A stretch of 64,000 bases of DNA from Ligilactobacillus equi DSM 15833 = JCM 10991. Lineage in GTDB: Bacteria; Bacillota; Bacilli; Lactobacillales; Lactobacillaceae. The first letter of the stretch is position 1. Each line of letters begins with the position of its first letter. The stretch is from assembly GCF_000615765.1 (NCBI RefSeq), contig NZ_BAMI01000002.1, forward strand, positions 1 through 64,000. The letters run 5' to 3'. Made by a program: the position numbers and the translations under genes. Shown here piece by piece: positions 1-7,294 of the stretch. The notes under the pieces are model-generated. The model saw only the letters and a program-made list of their open reading frames with translations, searched no databases and was not told where the DNA came from.

Positions 1-376
1 CCTTGGCAGTCTCAGGTAAAACATCATCATCCATAACCCAAACATAATCATACTTTTCCGATAAGCTGGTGGCCAGTTCGATAGCCTTAGCAAAGCCTCC
101 AGAGCCCCCCGCATTGAACTCATTTTGATAAAAGTACTGATAACCCCTTGCGTCATGATTCATATAGAGTTGCGATTTTTTAACATCTTCTTTTAAGAAT
201 CCCTGGGCTTTCAAAGCCGGGATAGTCTCATCGGTACTACAATTATCTAAAATCAAAATTCCCGCCGGCTGATGACTTTGTTGCATTAACGCTGCTAAAG
301 TCTTGAGCAAGGTTGCCTGGCGATTATAGGTCACCAAGACCACCAAAACTTGGACGGCATCCTTTTTATCATACAT
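1..376 (-). CDS. Glycosyltransferase family 2, N-terminal part (cut by window edge)
   Basis: The first 125 or so codons of a GT-A fold glycosyltransferase. The start ATG at 376 follows GAGGAAG at a good distance. The translation shows a VVLVTYNR strand near residue 13, the nucleotide-binding LDNCSTDET loop, an NAGGSGGF motif and YDYVWVMDDDV, which holds the metal-binding Asp cluster. The NAGGSGGF motif is typical of galactofuranosyl- and rhamnosyl-type GT2 enzymes that build cell-wall polysaccharide. The sugar donor cannot be told from this part. The C-terminus lies beyond position 1. Confidence 0.85.
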   Translation of the reverse strand, partial: MYDKKDAVQVLVVLVTYNRQATLLKTLAALMQQSHQPAGILILDNCSTDETIPALKAQGFLKEDVKKSQLYMNHDARGYQYFYQNEFNAGGSGGFAKAIELATSLSEKYDYVWVMDDDVLPETAK

Positions 377-440
377 ATTTTCTTCCTCAAATTTATCGTT
401 ATTATTTCTTAATATCATACCACGGAGTTTACTTTGATAA

Positions 441-488
441 AAAACCTTAGGAAATCATCGCTTTTAGAACCTGATTTCTTAAGGTTTT
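441..488 (-). terminator. Intrinsic terminator after the GT8 gene
   Basis: On the minus strand a 17-bp stem with one mismatch (arms 472-488 and 441-457) is followed by a TTTT-rich stretch. It lies just after the stop of the GT8 gene and ends the GT4-GT8 transcript before the GT2 gene. Confidence 0.75.
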
Positions 489-516
489 TGACTTGTAAAA
501 TTTTTTCCGTCTTAAT

Positions 517-1338
517 TTAGCATTCCATTTTAGCGACCAAATGCTGGTAATGTTTGTATAAATCAAAGAAATTTCCCCGAGGATTATCGGAGAGCCATGG
601 CTTTTCTCGCCCACAAAAATGCAAGAAAACCGTTTCTTTAATTACCCGATCTAAATTCCAGTAGCCCTTACTTTGTAATTCATACTGGGTAAAGTAGCGA
701 GTATCAAAATTATAAATTTCTTCCGCCACTTGGAAAATTTTATGGCCGTACAAAGCATTTAGAACATCCTGGTCCGGCAAAAATAACCTGTAATCATTAT
801 GACGAATATAGTCTAAAATATCTTGGCGTTTAACTTCCTGACGAATCTTCTTTAAATTCATCAATAACGTTCCAGAGTTATAATAAGTCTTTGCCTGATA
901 ATTTTCTAGGCGCACCTTATTAGCAATATCCACCAAACCATTTTCATTAACGTGACTCGCTGCCGCATACAAATAATCATTAATTTCTAAATCATAAAGT
1001 GGGGAAATATCATTGGTTACTAAAATATCGGCGTCTAAATACAAAATTTTGTCCAATGTCTCTGGTAAATATTCATGTGCTAATAAACGATAGTAAATAG
1101 TTTCCGGATAGCGATCAGTTGTTGGTGCATCTTCAAAGGCTCTCTCCCCAATAATAATTGGGTGATAGTTAATTTCGAGTTGATTACAAAATTTCTGAAT
1201 CTCCACCGTTTTAGCAAGCTTTTGCTTTTGCAAAACATAGACATCTAACTCCGGATTATCTGAATTTTGATACAAGGAATAAAGTGTCACCTTAAACTGT
1301 TCGACATAACCATCATCAATCGAAAAGAGAATATTCAT
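517..1338 (-). CDS. Glycosyltransferase family 8 protein
   Basis: GT8 enzymes are retaining GT-A glycosyltransferases that use a DxD motif to hold the metal and nucleotide sugar. The protein shows the N-terminal strand NILFSIDDGYV, the region YPETIYYRLLAHEYLP, then LYLDADILV with the DxD motif, and late HFCGREKPW. The best start is ATG 1338 (MNILF), which has GAAGGAAC just upstream and gives 273 residues; an ATG at 1398 would add 20 residues but lacks a ribosome binding site. It follows the GT4 gene closely, so both probably act in cell-surface glycan or glycolipid synthesis. The reading frame stays open upstream into the GT4 gene (see findings). The acceptor is unknown. Confidence 0.85.
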   Translation of the reverse strand: MNILFSIDDGYVEQFKVTLYSLYQNSDNPELDVYVLQKQKLAKTVEIQKFCNQLEINYHPIIIGERAFEDAPTTDRYPETIYYRLLAHEYLPETLDKILYLDADILVTNDISPLYDLEINDYLYAAASHVNENGLVDIANKVRLENYQAKTYYNSGTLLMNLKKIRQEVKRQDILDYIRHNDYRLFLPDQDVLNALYGHKIFQVAEEIYNFDTRYFTQYELQSKGYWNLDRVIKETVFLHFCGREKPWLSDNPRGNFFDLYKHYQHLVAKMEC

Positions 1339-1421
1339 CGGTTCCTTCATTCCCAAGGATAATTCTGATCTACTCGGCGTTATCTGTTCGTCATGCATAT
1401 TATGACTGCTATTACGTTTAG

Positions 1422-2651
1422 TTAAATACTTAAAAACCCGCTTGGTAAGTAAGTCAGAGCCTTCGGAAAAGACTTCTCCCCACCATAACTAGCTAAGCGA
1501 AAATTATTATGCGCAATGAGCTCACCATAGTATTTTTCCAACTCTTGCCCGAAGTGAGTCGCAGAAATTTCGAAACATTTAGCTTGATAAGCGTCAGCCG
1601 TCATTGTTGGTGTTTGACTCACCGCCGTTAAAATTGCCTCCGCTAAATCCCCTTCGTCAGCATAGAGATAGCCAAACATAGGATCAGAAATCACATCATC
1701 CAAATATGCATTACTTTGAGCAATAACTGGTGTCTGGGACGCAATAGCTTCTAAATAAGTTAGCCCTTGAGTTTCACTAGTGGAAGCCGAAATGAAGAAG
1801 TTCGCCGCTTGGTAGTAGAGCACTGTTTGATCTGAAGGTACCATCCCAGTAAAAACTACATTTTCTTCAATCCCATTTTCTCTCACTAAATCCTCTAGGC
1901 GTTTGCGATATGGACCATCTCCAACCACAACCAGTTTAATTTTCGGATTAACTGCTAAAGCTTGAGGTAAAGCCTGAATCACCGCTTGAATGTTTTTCTC
2001 GTAGGAAATCCGCGACAAACTCAAGAGCATAATCTCATCATTAGCTATTCCGAGTTCTTGACGTTTAGCCTGAATCTCAGTTGCTGCAAATCGGGTTTGA
2101 AACTTCTCCAACTCAATCCCGGTTGAAATCACTCGCATCGGCGGTTTCACTTGATAACCTTGTAAAATATTTTTGACGATACCACTAGGACAAATCACCC
2201 CGTCAACGTCACTCAAAAATCCGCGTACAATATATTTAACCATACTAGGCCGAATTAAAAGCCCATTAGCAATGTAACGCGTGTAATCTTCATATTGCGT
2301 GTGATATGTGTGAACCACGGGAATTTTTAATTTATTAGCGATTGAAATCCCCATTAAGCCCAAAGAAAATTCAGTTTGGGTATGGATAATATCTAAATTA
2401 TGTTCGCGAGCAATTTCTAAAGCTTCACTGGCTCCAGCAAAAGCTATTCGCCGATCGGTGAAAGCAAAGAAGGGAATACTTGGCAGTCTTACGATATCTT
2501 CATCTTCTTCAACGTCTACCCCCTTATCGGTGGTGGTGAAAATAATTACTTTATGCCCAAGCTTTTCAAGCTCTTCTTTGGCTGTACGAATACTAGTCGC
2601 CACCCCAGATACTTGTGGAAAGTATGTATCTGTAAAAAGTCCAATATTCAA
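1422..2651 (-). CDS. GT4 glycosyltransferase, probable diacylglycerol glucosyltransferase
   Basis: The protein resembles the membrane-associated 1,2-diacylglycerol 3-glucosyltransferases (LafA type) that make the glycolipid anchor of lipoteichoic acid. It has the N-terminal MNIGLFTDTYFPQVSGVATS motif, HTYHTQYEDYTRY around residue 115, the hinge, and a C-terminal Rossmann domain with VVVGDGPYR, FTGMVPSD and the SASTSETQGLTYLEA donor-binding motif. The start is TTG at 2651, eight bases after GGGAGG. An extended -10 TGGTATAAT (hexamer 2685-2690) lies upstream. The last 16 residues are doubtful: a one-base shift in the GGGG run near 1480 would give a different tail. The function is inferred from family likeness. 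Confidence 0.8.
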   Translation of the reverse strand: MNIGLFTDTYFPQVSGVATSIRTAKEELEKLGHKVIIFTTTDKGVDVEEDEDIVRLPSIPFFAFTDRRIAFAGASEALEIAREHNLDIIHTQTEFSLGLMGISIANKLKIPVVHTYHTQYEDYTRYIANGLLIRPSMVKYIVRGFLSDVDGVICPSGIVKNILQGYQVKPPMRVISTGIELEKFQTRFAATEIQAKRQELGIANDEIMLLSLSRISYEKNIQAVIQALPQALAVNPKIKLVVVGDGPYRKRLEDLVRENGIEENVVFTGMVPSDQTVLYYQAANFFISASTSETQGLTYLEAIASQTPVIAQSNAYLDDVISDPMFGYLYADEGDLAEAILTAVSQTPTMTADAYQAKCFEISATHFGQELEKYYGELIAHNNFRLASYGGEKSFPKALTYLPSGFLSI

Positions 2652-2729
2652 AACATAAGCCTCCCATTTTAAATTCTTCTATCCATTATACCACGCTTTA
2701 CTTAAAGCTAAGTTAATTTTTAGCAAAAG

Positions 2730-2753
2730 AAAAAGCCCCCAAAAATGAGAGCT
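2730..2753 (-). terminator. Probable terminator after msrA
   Basis: On the minus strand AGCTCTC and GGGGGCT form a 7-bp stem with some G-T pairs, followed by TTTTTCTTTT. It lies 14 bases after the msrA stop. The stem is weak. Confidence 0.5.
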
Positions 2754-2766
2754 ACTTCTAATCTTT

Positions 2767-3258
2767 TTAACGTAACGGTACTTTCGCCAAGTTCAAATCA
2801 ATGTGGCAGTAACCATAAGGATTCTTAATTAAGTAATCTTGATGATAATCTTCGGCTACAATGAAATTTTGCAAAGGTTCTAATTGCACCGCTAATTTTC
2901 TTCCGTCATGCTTAGCACTTACTCCATCCATCATTGCTTGAGCAATAGGGGCATCAGTTTGATCAACATAATAAATTCCAGTCCGATACTGACGCCCACG
3001 ATCATTTCCTTGACGATTAACAGAAAATGGATCGATAATACGGAAATAATGCTGCAAAATTTCCTTAAGACTGATAATTTCAGGATTATATTTAAGATGA
3101 ATAGTTTCCGCATGGTCCGTTAAAGCAACTAACTGGTAGTTAGTCTTAGTTGAAATTCCATTAGCATACCCCACTTCAGTCTCGATAATCCCAGACAGTT
3201 GACGGAAATAACCTTCTACTCCCCAAAAGCAACCAGCTGCTAAATAAATTTCTTTCAT
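2767..3258 (-). CDS. msrA: Peptide methionine-S-sulfoxide reductase
   Basis: MsrA reduces the S form of methionine sulfoxide in proteins, a repair step after oxidative stress in the cytoplasm. The catalytic motif GCFWG is at residues 9-13, with Cys10 as nucleophile. Family motifs EVGYANG, FWRIIDP-like FRIIDPFSVNRQGNDRGRQY and AEDYHQDYL follow. The length, 163 residues, fits the family; no MsrB domain is fused. AAGGATG precedes the ATG. It stands alone with its own promoter. Confidence 0.95.
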   Translation of the reverse strand: MKEIYLAAGCFWGVEGYFRQLSGIIETEVGYANGISTKTNYQLVALTDHAETIHLKYNPEIISLKEILQHYFRIIDPFSVNRQGNDRGRQYRTGIYYVDQTDAPIAQAMMDGVSAKHDGRKLAVQLEPLQNFIVAEDYHQDYLIKNPYGYCHIDLNLAKVPLR

Positions 3259-3302
3259 TAAGATTCATCCTTTCGCAAAAACATTGTACACGTCATAATT
3301 TA

Positions 3303-3331
3303 AATATACGCTTCCAGCCTCCAGCAGTCAA
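3303..3331 (-). promoter_or_regulatory. msrA promoter
   Basis: On the minus strand TTGACT (3326-3331) and TATATT (3303-3308) are 17 bases apart, upstream of msrA. The fit to the housekeeping sigma consensus is good. Confidence 0.65.
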
Positions 3332-3526
3332 AATTTTTGCTTTAGAATCTCTTGGTGTATTCTGAAGTGCTAATACCATTTAGCTAATCATATCCAACGA
3401 TCAATTTTTGTAACTTATCAATCCTCTGGGATCCTACCAACTCAAACTATCCCCTAATTTCTCTATTCGTTCCTACTTAGTCTTGAGTTTGCGATTACAT
3501 ATCTCATAACTATCCCCTAAACAAAT
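3332..3526. other. Intergenic stretch with no recognised gene
   Basis: Together with the msrA promoter this fills the space between msrA and the deacetylase gene. I see no conserved reading frame. The 12-base word ACTATCCCCTAA occurs twice (3446-3457 and 3509-3520), with no clear meaning. Confidence 0.5.
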
Positions 3527-3578
3527 AAACAGGCACTGAAAATTGCATTACCTGCTAATGCTTTTTCAGCGTCTGTTT
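3527..3578 (-). terminator. Long hairpin after the polysaccharide deacetylase gene
   Basis: A nearly perfect palindrome: outer arms AAACAG...CTGTTT, middle CACTGAAAA-like arms, inner arms GCATTA and TAATGC, loop of five bases, about 21 paired bases with three mismatches. It starts two bases after the deacetylase stop. The minus strand then reads ATTTGTTTAG, a poor T-run, so it may be a terminator or an mRNA 3' stabilising hairpin. Confidence 0.55.
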
Positions 3579-3580
3579 GA

Positions 3581-4342
3581 TTATTTATATGCAACTGATT
3601 CAATAAATGAATCTAATGTCATTTGTGCAGGAATTCGAACTCGCTTCAAGTCATAAAGTCCATCAGAAGCTTTAGCCCAACCTGGCTGAGTAGTTAATGC
3701 TACCTTGTAGCCCGCATTTTTAGCAGCAACTTTTGAATAATCATTATAACGACCGGCAGGATAACAGTAGGATCGACTGTTGATACCAAAATCTTTTTGC
3801 AAAGTTCTCTTAGAATCTACCGCCTCATTATCTTGTTGTTCTGGTGTTAGTGTTCGCAAATCTACGTGCCTAACTGTATGGCTTTCAAAAGAAATAAGTT
3901 TGGTCTTTTGCATTTTTTTAATCTGGTCAGTTGTCAACATACCATTAGTATTAATTGAAGAAGTAATCATGTTAACGGTGGCTTTTAATTTGTACTTCTT
4001 CAAAATTGGTAAAGCCACCGTATAGTTATTAGCATAACCGTCATCAAAAGTAATCCAAACAATCTTTTTATCCTTTGGAACTTCATTTTTTGTTAGGACT
4101 CGAATAGCCTGTTTAGGTGTTAGAGTATAGTAATCGTTTTTATGAAGCCAAGCCATTTCCTCTTCTAATTGCTCCTTTGGAACACATAACCCGTTTCCTG
4201 GAACATTATCAATACTGTGATACATTAGAATTGGAAAGCTCGCCTCACCCTGCGCCTTAACCCAAGTTACTTTTTTTGCTTGAACAGTAGAAAAGGTCCC
4301 TAAACCAATAATCAATGTGATTAGACAAAGTAATTTTTTCAT
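3581..4342 (-). CDS. Secreted polysaccharide deacetylase (NodB domain)
   Basis: A probable extracytoplasmic deacetylase of N-acetylated glycans (carbohydrate esterase 4, PgaB/IcaB-like). Counting from ATG 4342, which has GGAGG six bases upstream, residues 1-22 form a signal peptide ending VQA-KK. The NodB motifs are visible: TFDDGY at 98-103 (catalytic base and metal Asp), SHTVRH at 154-159 (metal His pair) and YPAGRYN. The N-terminal FPILMYHSID segment is typical of the PgaB/IcaB branch. An ATG five codons further up has no ribosome binding site. Substrate is not shown; peptidoglycan or poly-N-acetylglucosamine are the usual ones. Confidence 0.88.
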   Translation of the reverse strand: MKKLLCLITLIIGLGTFSTVQAKKVTWVKAQGEASFPILMYHSIDNVPGNGLCVPKEQLEEEMAWLHKNDYYTLTPKQAIRVLTKNEVPKDKKIVWITFDDGYANNYTVALPILKKYKLKATVNMITSSINTNGMLTTDQIKKMQKTKLISFESHTVRHVDLRTLTPEQQDNEAVDSKRTLQKDFGINSRSYCYPAGRYNDYSKVAAKNAGYKVALTTQPGWAKASDGLYDLKRVRIPAQMTLDSFIESVAYK

Positions 4343-4484
4343 AATCAACCTCCACATAGTACGGGTTAATTATATAGTATCTCTTCATAAAATTTCCACA
4401 CTATTTTTACATAATTCTTAAGTTTTATAGTGAGAATGGCAAAGTTCATATTAATTTAATTAAGGATATAATTTAAAAATATAC

Positions 4485-4595
4485 AAAAAAACACACCATG
4501 GTGTGAACCATGAAGTGCTTTTAAACGTTGATATAACAGTATATATTAACGTTTTGAGAATTGTGAAGCCTTCCGAGCTTTCTTAAGACCTGGCT
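4485..4595 (-). repeat. Displaced 3' end of rpsI with terminator (att-like copy A)
   Basis: This matches 6380-6490 without gaps, with about 13 differences in 111 bases. It holds the last 16 codons of rpsI in frame with their TAA, then the terminator hairpin. The three differences in the coding part are all at third codon positions and silent. There is no ribosomal gene upstream of it: homology stops sharply at 4596. It probably is the host's former rpsI end, pushed away by integration. Confidence 0.85.
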
Positions 4596-4608
4596 CTAAA
4601 AAATTTTA

Positions 4609-4700
4609 TTTCATTTAAACTCAAATCACTTTAATATCAAGGCTTTTCATAACTTTACAATTCAAAAATTTTCATACAGTTTCAACTGATTTCATTTAAA
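4609..4700. repeat. Pair of TTTCATTTAAA direct repeats
   Basis: The 11-base word occurs at 4609-4619 and 4690-4700, just inside the att-like repeat. Integrase arm sites are often short direct repeats at such a place, but the DNA is very AT-rich and chance is possible. Confidence 0.3.
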
Positions 4701-4762
4701 TAGGGTGAATTATTACCAAATTACCAACAAATTTAGCCGAAAAACACCAAAATTCACCCTAT
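4700..4762. repeat. 12-bp perfect inverted repeat with 39-base spacer
   Basis: ATAGGGTGAATT (4700-4711) and AATTCACCCTAT (4751-4762) are exact reverse complements. The spacer holds TTACCAAATTACCAACAAATT, a run of related short units. It lies in the non-coding part of the element remnant and could be a protein-binding or replication/transfer site of the lost element. Confidence 0.5.
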
Positions 4763-4786
4763 AATAAATATCTACTTTCATTGAAT

Positions 4787-4816
4787 AATAGGTACATTAA
4801 TTTGTGCCTATTTTTT
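4787..4816 (+). terminator. Stem-loop with T-run after the acyltransferase gene
   Basis: AATAGGTACA (4787-4796) and TGTGCCTATT (4803-4812) pair over 10 bases; the plus strand ends in TTTTTTT. It points against the acyltransferase gene, but the same stem can stop its transcript too if the poorer T stretch on the minus side suffices. Confidence 0.5.
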
Positions 4817-4832
4817 TCAAATCAATTTTACT

Positions 4833-5870
4833 TCATACTCTGATTACCCTATGAACTAAGTACCAGTATACAACTGCCACATAATAACTGATAAGAATCA
4901 CAAATATACCAAACAATAACTGCTTATTTAATCCATTGGGTGCTATTAACCACATAGTTGAGAAGACCGCCATATGCACTAAGTACCATTCATATGAATA
5001 CTTACAAAAATCCTTCCATAGCTTTTTAGTAGCATTACCAAAAAGCCTATATAATAACAGTGCTACAGCCATGTAACCAAATGAAGCAAATATATCATTA
5101 AATGCTTTAAATGAAGGTATCTTAATCGCAATTAAGCCATCCATACCAAGCCCAATTATTGCGATTATAAACAACTGTAAAGTACTAAGTTCTAACTTCT
5201 TCCCCGATTTTAAAAGACGTGCAATCTCCATCCCTAAACAAAACTCCCAAATAAATTGAATACAGGAACTATTAAATATTCGTTCACTACTTAAGCCGGT
5301 AGCTACAATAAAAAACGAATAGCACATACTAATAATAAACGCACCAGTTATAAAGTATTTACCACTTACCTTCTCACGAAGCTTACAAAGTGGTATGAAA
5401 AGCAAATAAAGTTGAAATAATGTTGAGATATACCAAAGTTGAGCTCCAAGACTCTCTTCATATCTCGGAATAAACATCTTATAAAGAAAGATATGACTCA
5501 GCAAGGCTTGAACTCTGTCTTGTTCATAGTACATCCAAGGCAGAAAGAAAGATATTATCACAATAATAATGTATGGAACATAAATTTTCCACAATCTTCT
5601 TTTTACAAATTCCAAAAAACTTGTTTTATGTTTTAAATAGCTTAGATATAATCCAAACCCCGAAGCAAAAAGAAACATATGAGCCCCTGTTCCACCCAAG
5701 GAAGATGCTGTTACAACCAGCCCATTTATTCCCTCTATATAACTTTGAACCATGTGCATTACCACTATTGTAAAAATAGAGAATGCTTTTAGAAAATCTA
5801 AGCTCTGGACATGTCCATTATCATCCAGACTAAAAATAGTCTTTGGGCTACTTTTATTTGACAAAAACAA
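4833..5870 (-). CDS. Membrane acyltransferase, acyltransferase 3 family
   Basis: A 345-residue integral membrane protein with about ten hydrophobic segments and the N-terminal family pattern LDFLKAFSIFTIVVMHMV, whose His is the usual catalytic one. The family transfers acyl groups (often acetyl) from the cytoplasm to glycans or lipids at the cell surface. The start is TTG at 5870 after AAAGGGG. It lies inside the rpsI-bound element remnant, 17 bases after the end of the restriction-enzyme fragment, so it is probably cargo. It has no extracellular SGNH domain, unlike OatA. The substrate is unknown. The gene is AT-richer than the ribosomal genes beside it. Confidence 0.82.
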   Translation of the reverse strand: MFLSNKSSPKTIFSLDDNGHVQSLDFLKAFSIFTIVVMHMVQSYIEGINGLVVTASSLGGTGAHMFLFASGFGLYLSYLKHKTSFLEFVKRRLWKIYVPYIIIVIISFFLPWMYYEQDRVQALLSHIFLYKMFIPRYEESLGAQLWYISTLFQLYLLFIPLCKLREKVSGKYFITGAFIISMCYSFFIVATGLSSERIFNSSCIQFIWEFCLGMEIARLLKSGKKLELSTLQLFIIAIIGLGMDGLIAIKIPSFKAFNDIFASFGYMAVALLLYRLFGNATKKLWKDFCKYSYEWYLVHMAVFSTMWLIAPNGLNKQLLFGIFVILISYYVAVVYWYLVHRVIRV

Positions 5871-5887
5871 AATTCCCCTTTCAGAAC

Positions 5888-6157
5888 TTATTCAATAACC
5901 TCAAGTTTAGGCAAACTATTAACTAAATCAACAGTTTGAACAGAAACATTAATAATCCGTAACAAAAGATTGAAAATGTACTTAGGATCATTACTAAAAT
6001 CATTAGGATTATCTGTAATACCAGACTTTTTATCAGTCTTAATCTGGTATTGTTCCATAATCCATTCAATCGCAGACTTGACATTAATAACATATTAATA
6101 GGCTTTTTCAGGTATATTTTCTATTGTTATATCGTCATTATACACAATAGCAGGTAT
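5888..6157 (-). pseudogene. C-terminal fragment of a type ISP restriction-modification enzyme
   Basis: Reading on the minus strand from about 6157, the frame gives VYNDDITIENIPEKAY, a stop (TAA, 6095-6097), then a stretch with SAIEWIMEQYQ, KTDKKSGITDNPND and NVSVQTVDLVNSLPKL, ending at TAA 5888-5890. From memory this matches the extreme C-terminus of LlaGI/COG4889-type single-chain restriction enzymes (helicase plus methylase plus target recognition). Everything before it is gone; the fragment begins exactly where the integrase fragment starts on the other strand. The in-frame stop shows real decay, though the surrounding indel problem cannot explain a stop by substitution. Confidence 0.6.
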
Positions 6158-6282
6158 CATTAGAAACAATTTCTGAAGCATTAACTCATAGCGACCGTTC
6201 AGTTACTCAAGTCTATGTCAATTCAGCTAATAACGTTGCTATGCTTATGGGAGAAATTGCCTTTCGTAGCCTTGAAATTTAA
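6154..6282 (+). pseudogene. C-terminal fragment of a tyrosine integrase
   Basis: 42 codons ending in TAA at 6280-6282. The frame reads SLETISEALTHSD followed by RSVTQVYVNSAN and ends MGEIAFRSLEI. This is the usual end of tyrosine recombinases: the LETISE.LGH segment with the conserved His, then the catalytic Tyr (QVY) ten residues later. The N-terminal arm-binding and core-binding domains and the catalytic Arg are missing. It lies 97 bases from the att-like copy B and reads toward it, as expected for an element's int gene. Confidence 0.7.
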
Positions 6283-6379
6283 TATACTTTTGAATTAATA
6301 ACATTAAATTTTCCGTATAAAAAACCAGTTTCCTATTTTCATATCACCCTCTATAGAATGTTATTGAATACAAATTCTC

Positions 6380-6414
6380 AAAAAAACACCCCATGGGGTG
6401 AACCATGAAGTGTT
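6380..6414 (-). terminator. rpsI terminator
   Basis: On the minus strand AACACTTCATGG and CCATGGGGTGTT pair over 12 bases around a six-base loop, followed by TTTTT. It ends the rplM-rpsI transcript. The copy at 4485 keeps the same hairpin with one mismatch. Confidence 0.85.
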
Positions 6415-6490
6415 CCAAAATACTGATATGACAGTATATATTAACGTTTTGAGAATTGTGAAGCTTTACGAGCCTTCTTAAGACCTGGCT
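6380..6490 (-). repeat. att-like copy B: present 3' end of rpsI plus terminator
   Basis: The partner of 4485-4595. A 32-base core around the rpsI stop is identical in both copies. This copy sits next to the integrase end, so the present last codons of rpsI were probably brought in by the element. Confidence 0.8.
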
Positions 6491-6833
6491 TCTTACGTTC
6501 TTTCATACGTGCATCACGTGTGAGTAAGCCAGCTGACTTCAATACTGGACGGAAGTCTGGGTCTACTTGTAATAAAGCACGTGCAATCCCGTGACGAGTT
6601 GCACCGGCTTGACCTGAGAAACCACCACCATTAACGTTAACTAAAACATCGTATGCACCTTTAGTTTCAGTAACGCTGAATGGTTGTACCATAACTTCAC
6701 GTAAGTTTGCAAATGGAATGTATTCTTCTGCTGGTTTGCCGTTCATAACGATCTTACCTGTACCAGGTACCAAACGTACCCGCGCAACAGAGTTCTTACG
6801 ACGACCTGTACCCATGTATTGTACTTGAGCCAA
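6441..6833 (-). CDS. rpsI: 30S ribosomal protein S9
   Basis: The 130-residue protein is full length, from [19 protein letters not shown] to the basic tail [12 protein letters not shown] that reaches the P site of the 30S subunit. It follows rplM by 17 bases and is cotranscribed with it. Its 3' end is duplicated at 4485-4595 and appears to be the integration site of a mobile element; the protein sequence of the tail was kept unchanged. Confidence 0.97.
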   Translation of the reverse strand: MAQVQYMGTGRRKNSVARVRLVPGTGKIVMNGKPAEEYIPFANLREVMVQPFSVTETKGAYDVLVNVNGGGFSGQAGATRHGIARALLQVDPDFRPVLKSAGLLTRDARMKERKKPGLKKARKASQFSKR

Positions 6834-6850
6834 TTTCGTTTCCTCCTAGA

Positions 6851-7294
6851 TTAGATTAAGTTTGTAATGTCTAAAACTTCTGGTTTTTGTGCTGCGTTGT
6901 TGTGTTCTGCACCACGGTAAACGTGTAACTTCTTAGCTTGTTGACGGCCAAGAGTACCCTTAGGAAGCATGCCCTTAACGGATAAGGCAATTAACTTTTC
7001 AGGATCCTTTTCACGGTAGTCACCAGCAGTCCGGGCTTTCAATCCACCTGGGTGATTTGAGTGGTGGTAGTAAACTTTATCTGAAGCTTTCTTACCTGTC
7101 AAAGCAACCTTTTCAGCGTTGATTACGATTACGTAGTCACCTGTGTCTACGTTTGGTGTGAAAGTTGGCTTGTTCTTACCGCGTAATACGGAAGCAACAA
7201 CAGTAGATAAACGTCCCAAAGGAACATCTGTCGCATCAACGACATACCATTTACGTTCTACTTCGCCTGGTTTTGCAATATATGTTGTACGCAC
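6851..7294 (-). CDS. rplM: 50S ribosomal protein L13
   Basis: 147 residues, usual length, with [17 protein letters not shown] near the N-terminus and [14 protein letters not shown]. The start is GTG at 7294 after GGAGGAAAT. First gene of the rplM-rpsI operon. In many lactobacilli rplM follows truA directly; here about 9.5 kb of other genes lie between them. Confidence 0.97.
   Translation of the reverse strand: MRTTYIAKPGEVERKWYVVDATDVPLGRLSTVVASVLRGKNKPTFTPNVDTGDYVIVINAEKVALTGKKASDKVYYHHSNHPGGLKARTAGDYREKDPEKLIALSVKGMLPKGTLGRQQAKKLHVYRGAEHNNAAQKPEVLDITNLI

Larger units (their letters stand above)
4485..6490. mobile_element. Remnant of an integrative element inserted at the 3' end of rpsI
   Basis: Two 111-base direct repeats (4485-4595 and 6380-6490) enclose 1.8 kb. 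The repeats hold the last codons of rpsI and its terminator. Between them lie an acyltransferase gene, the broken end of a type ISP restriction enzyme and, next to the rpsI copy, the C-terminal end of a tyrosine integrase. This is the layout expected of a genomic island that integrated in the 3' end of rpsI, replaced that end with its own copy, and then lost most of its body by deletion. Integration in 3' ends of ribosomal protein genes by tyrosine integrases is known in streptococcal elements; the assignment here is inference from sequence. Confidence 0.75.

Noticed and set aside
3446-3520. Word ACTATCCCCTAA occurring twice
   Set aside because: Only two copies of 12 bases, 63 apart, without dyad or nearby target; chance or a minor regulatory word, not a repeat array.
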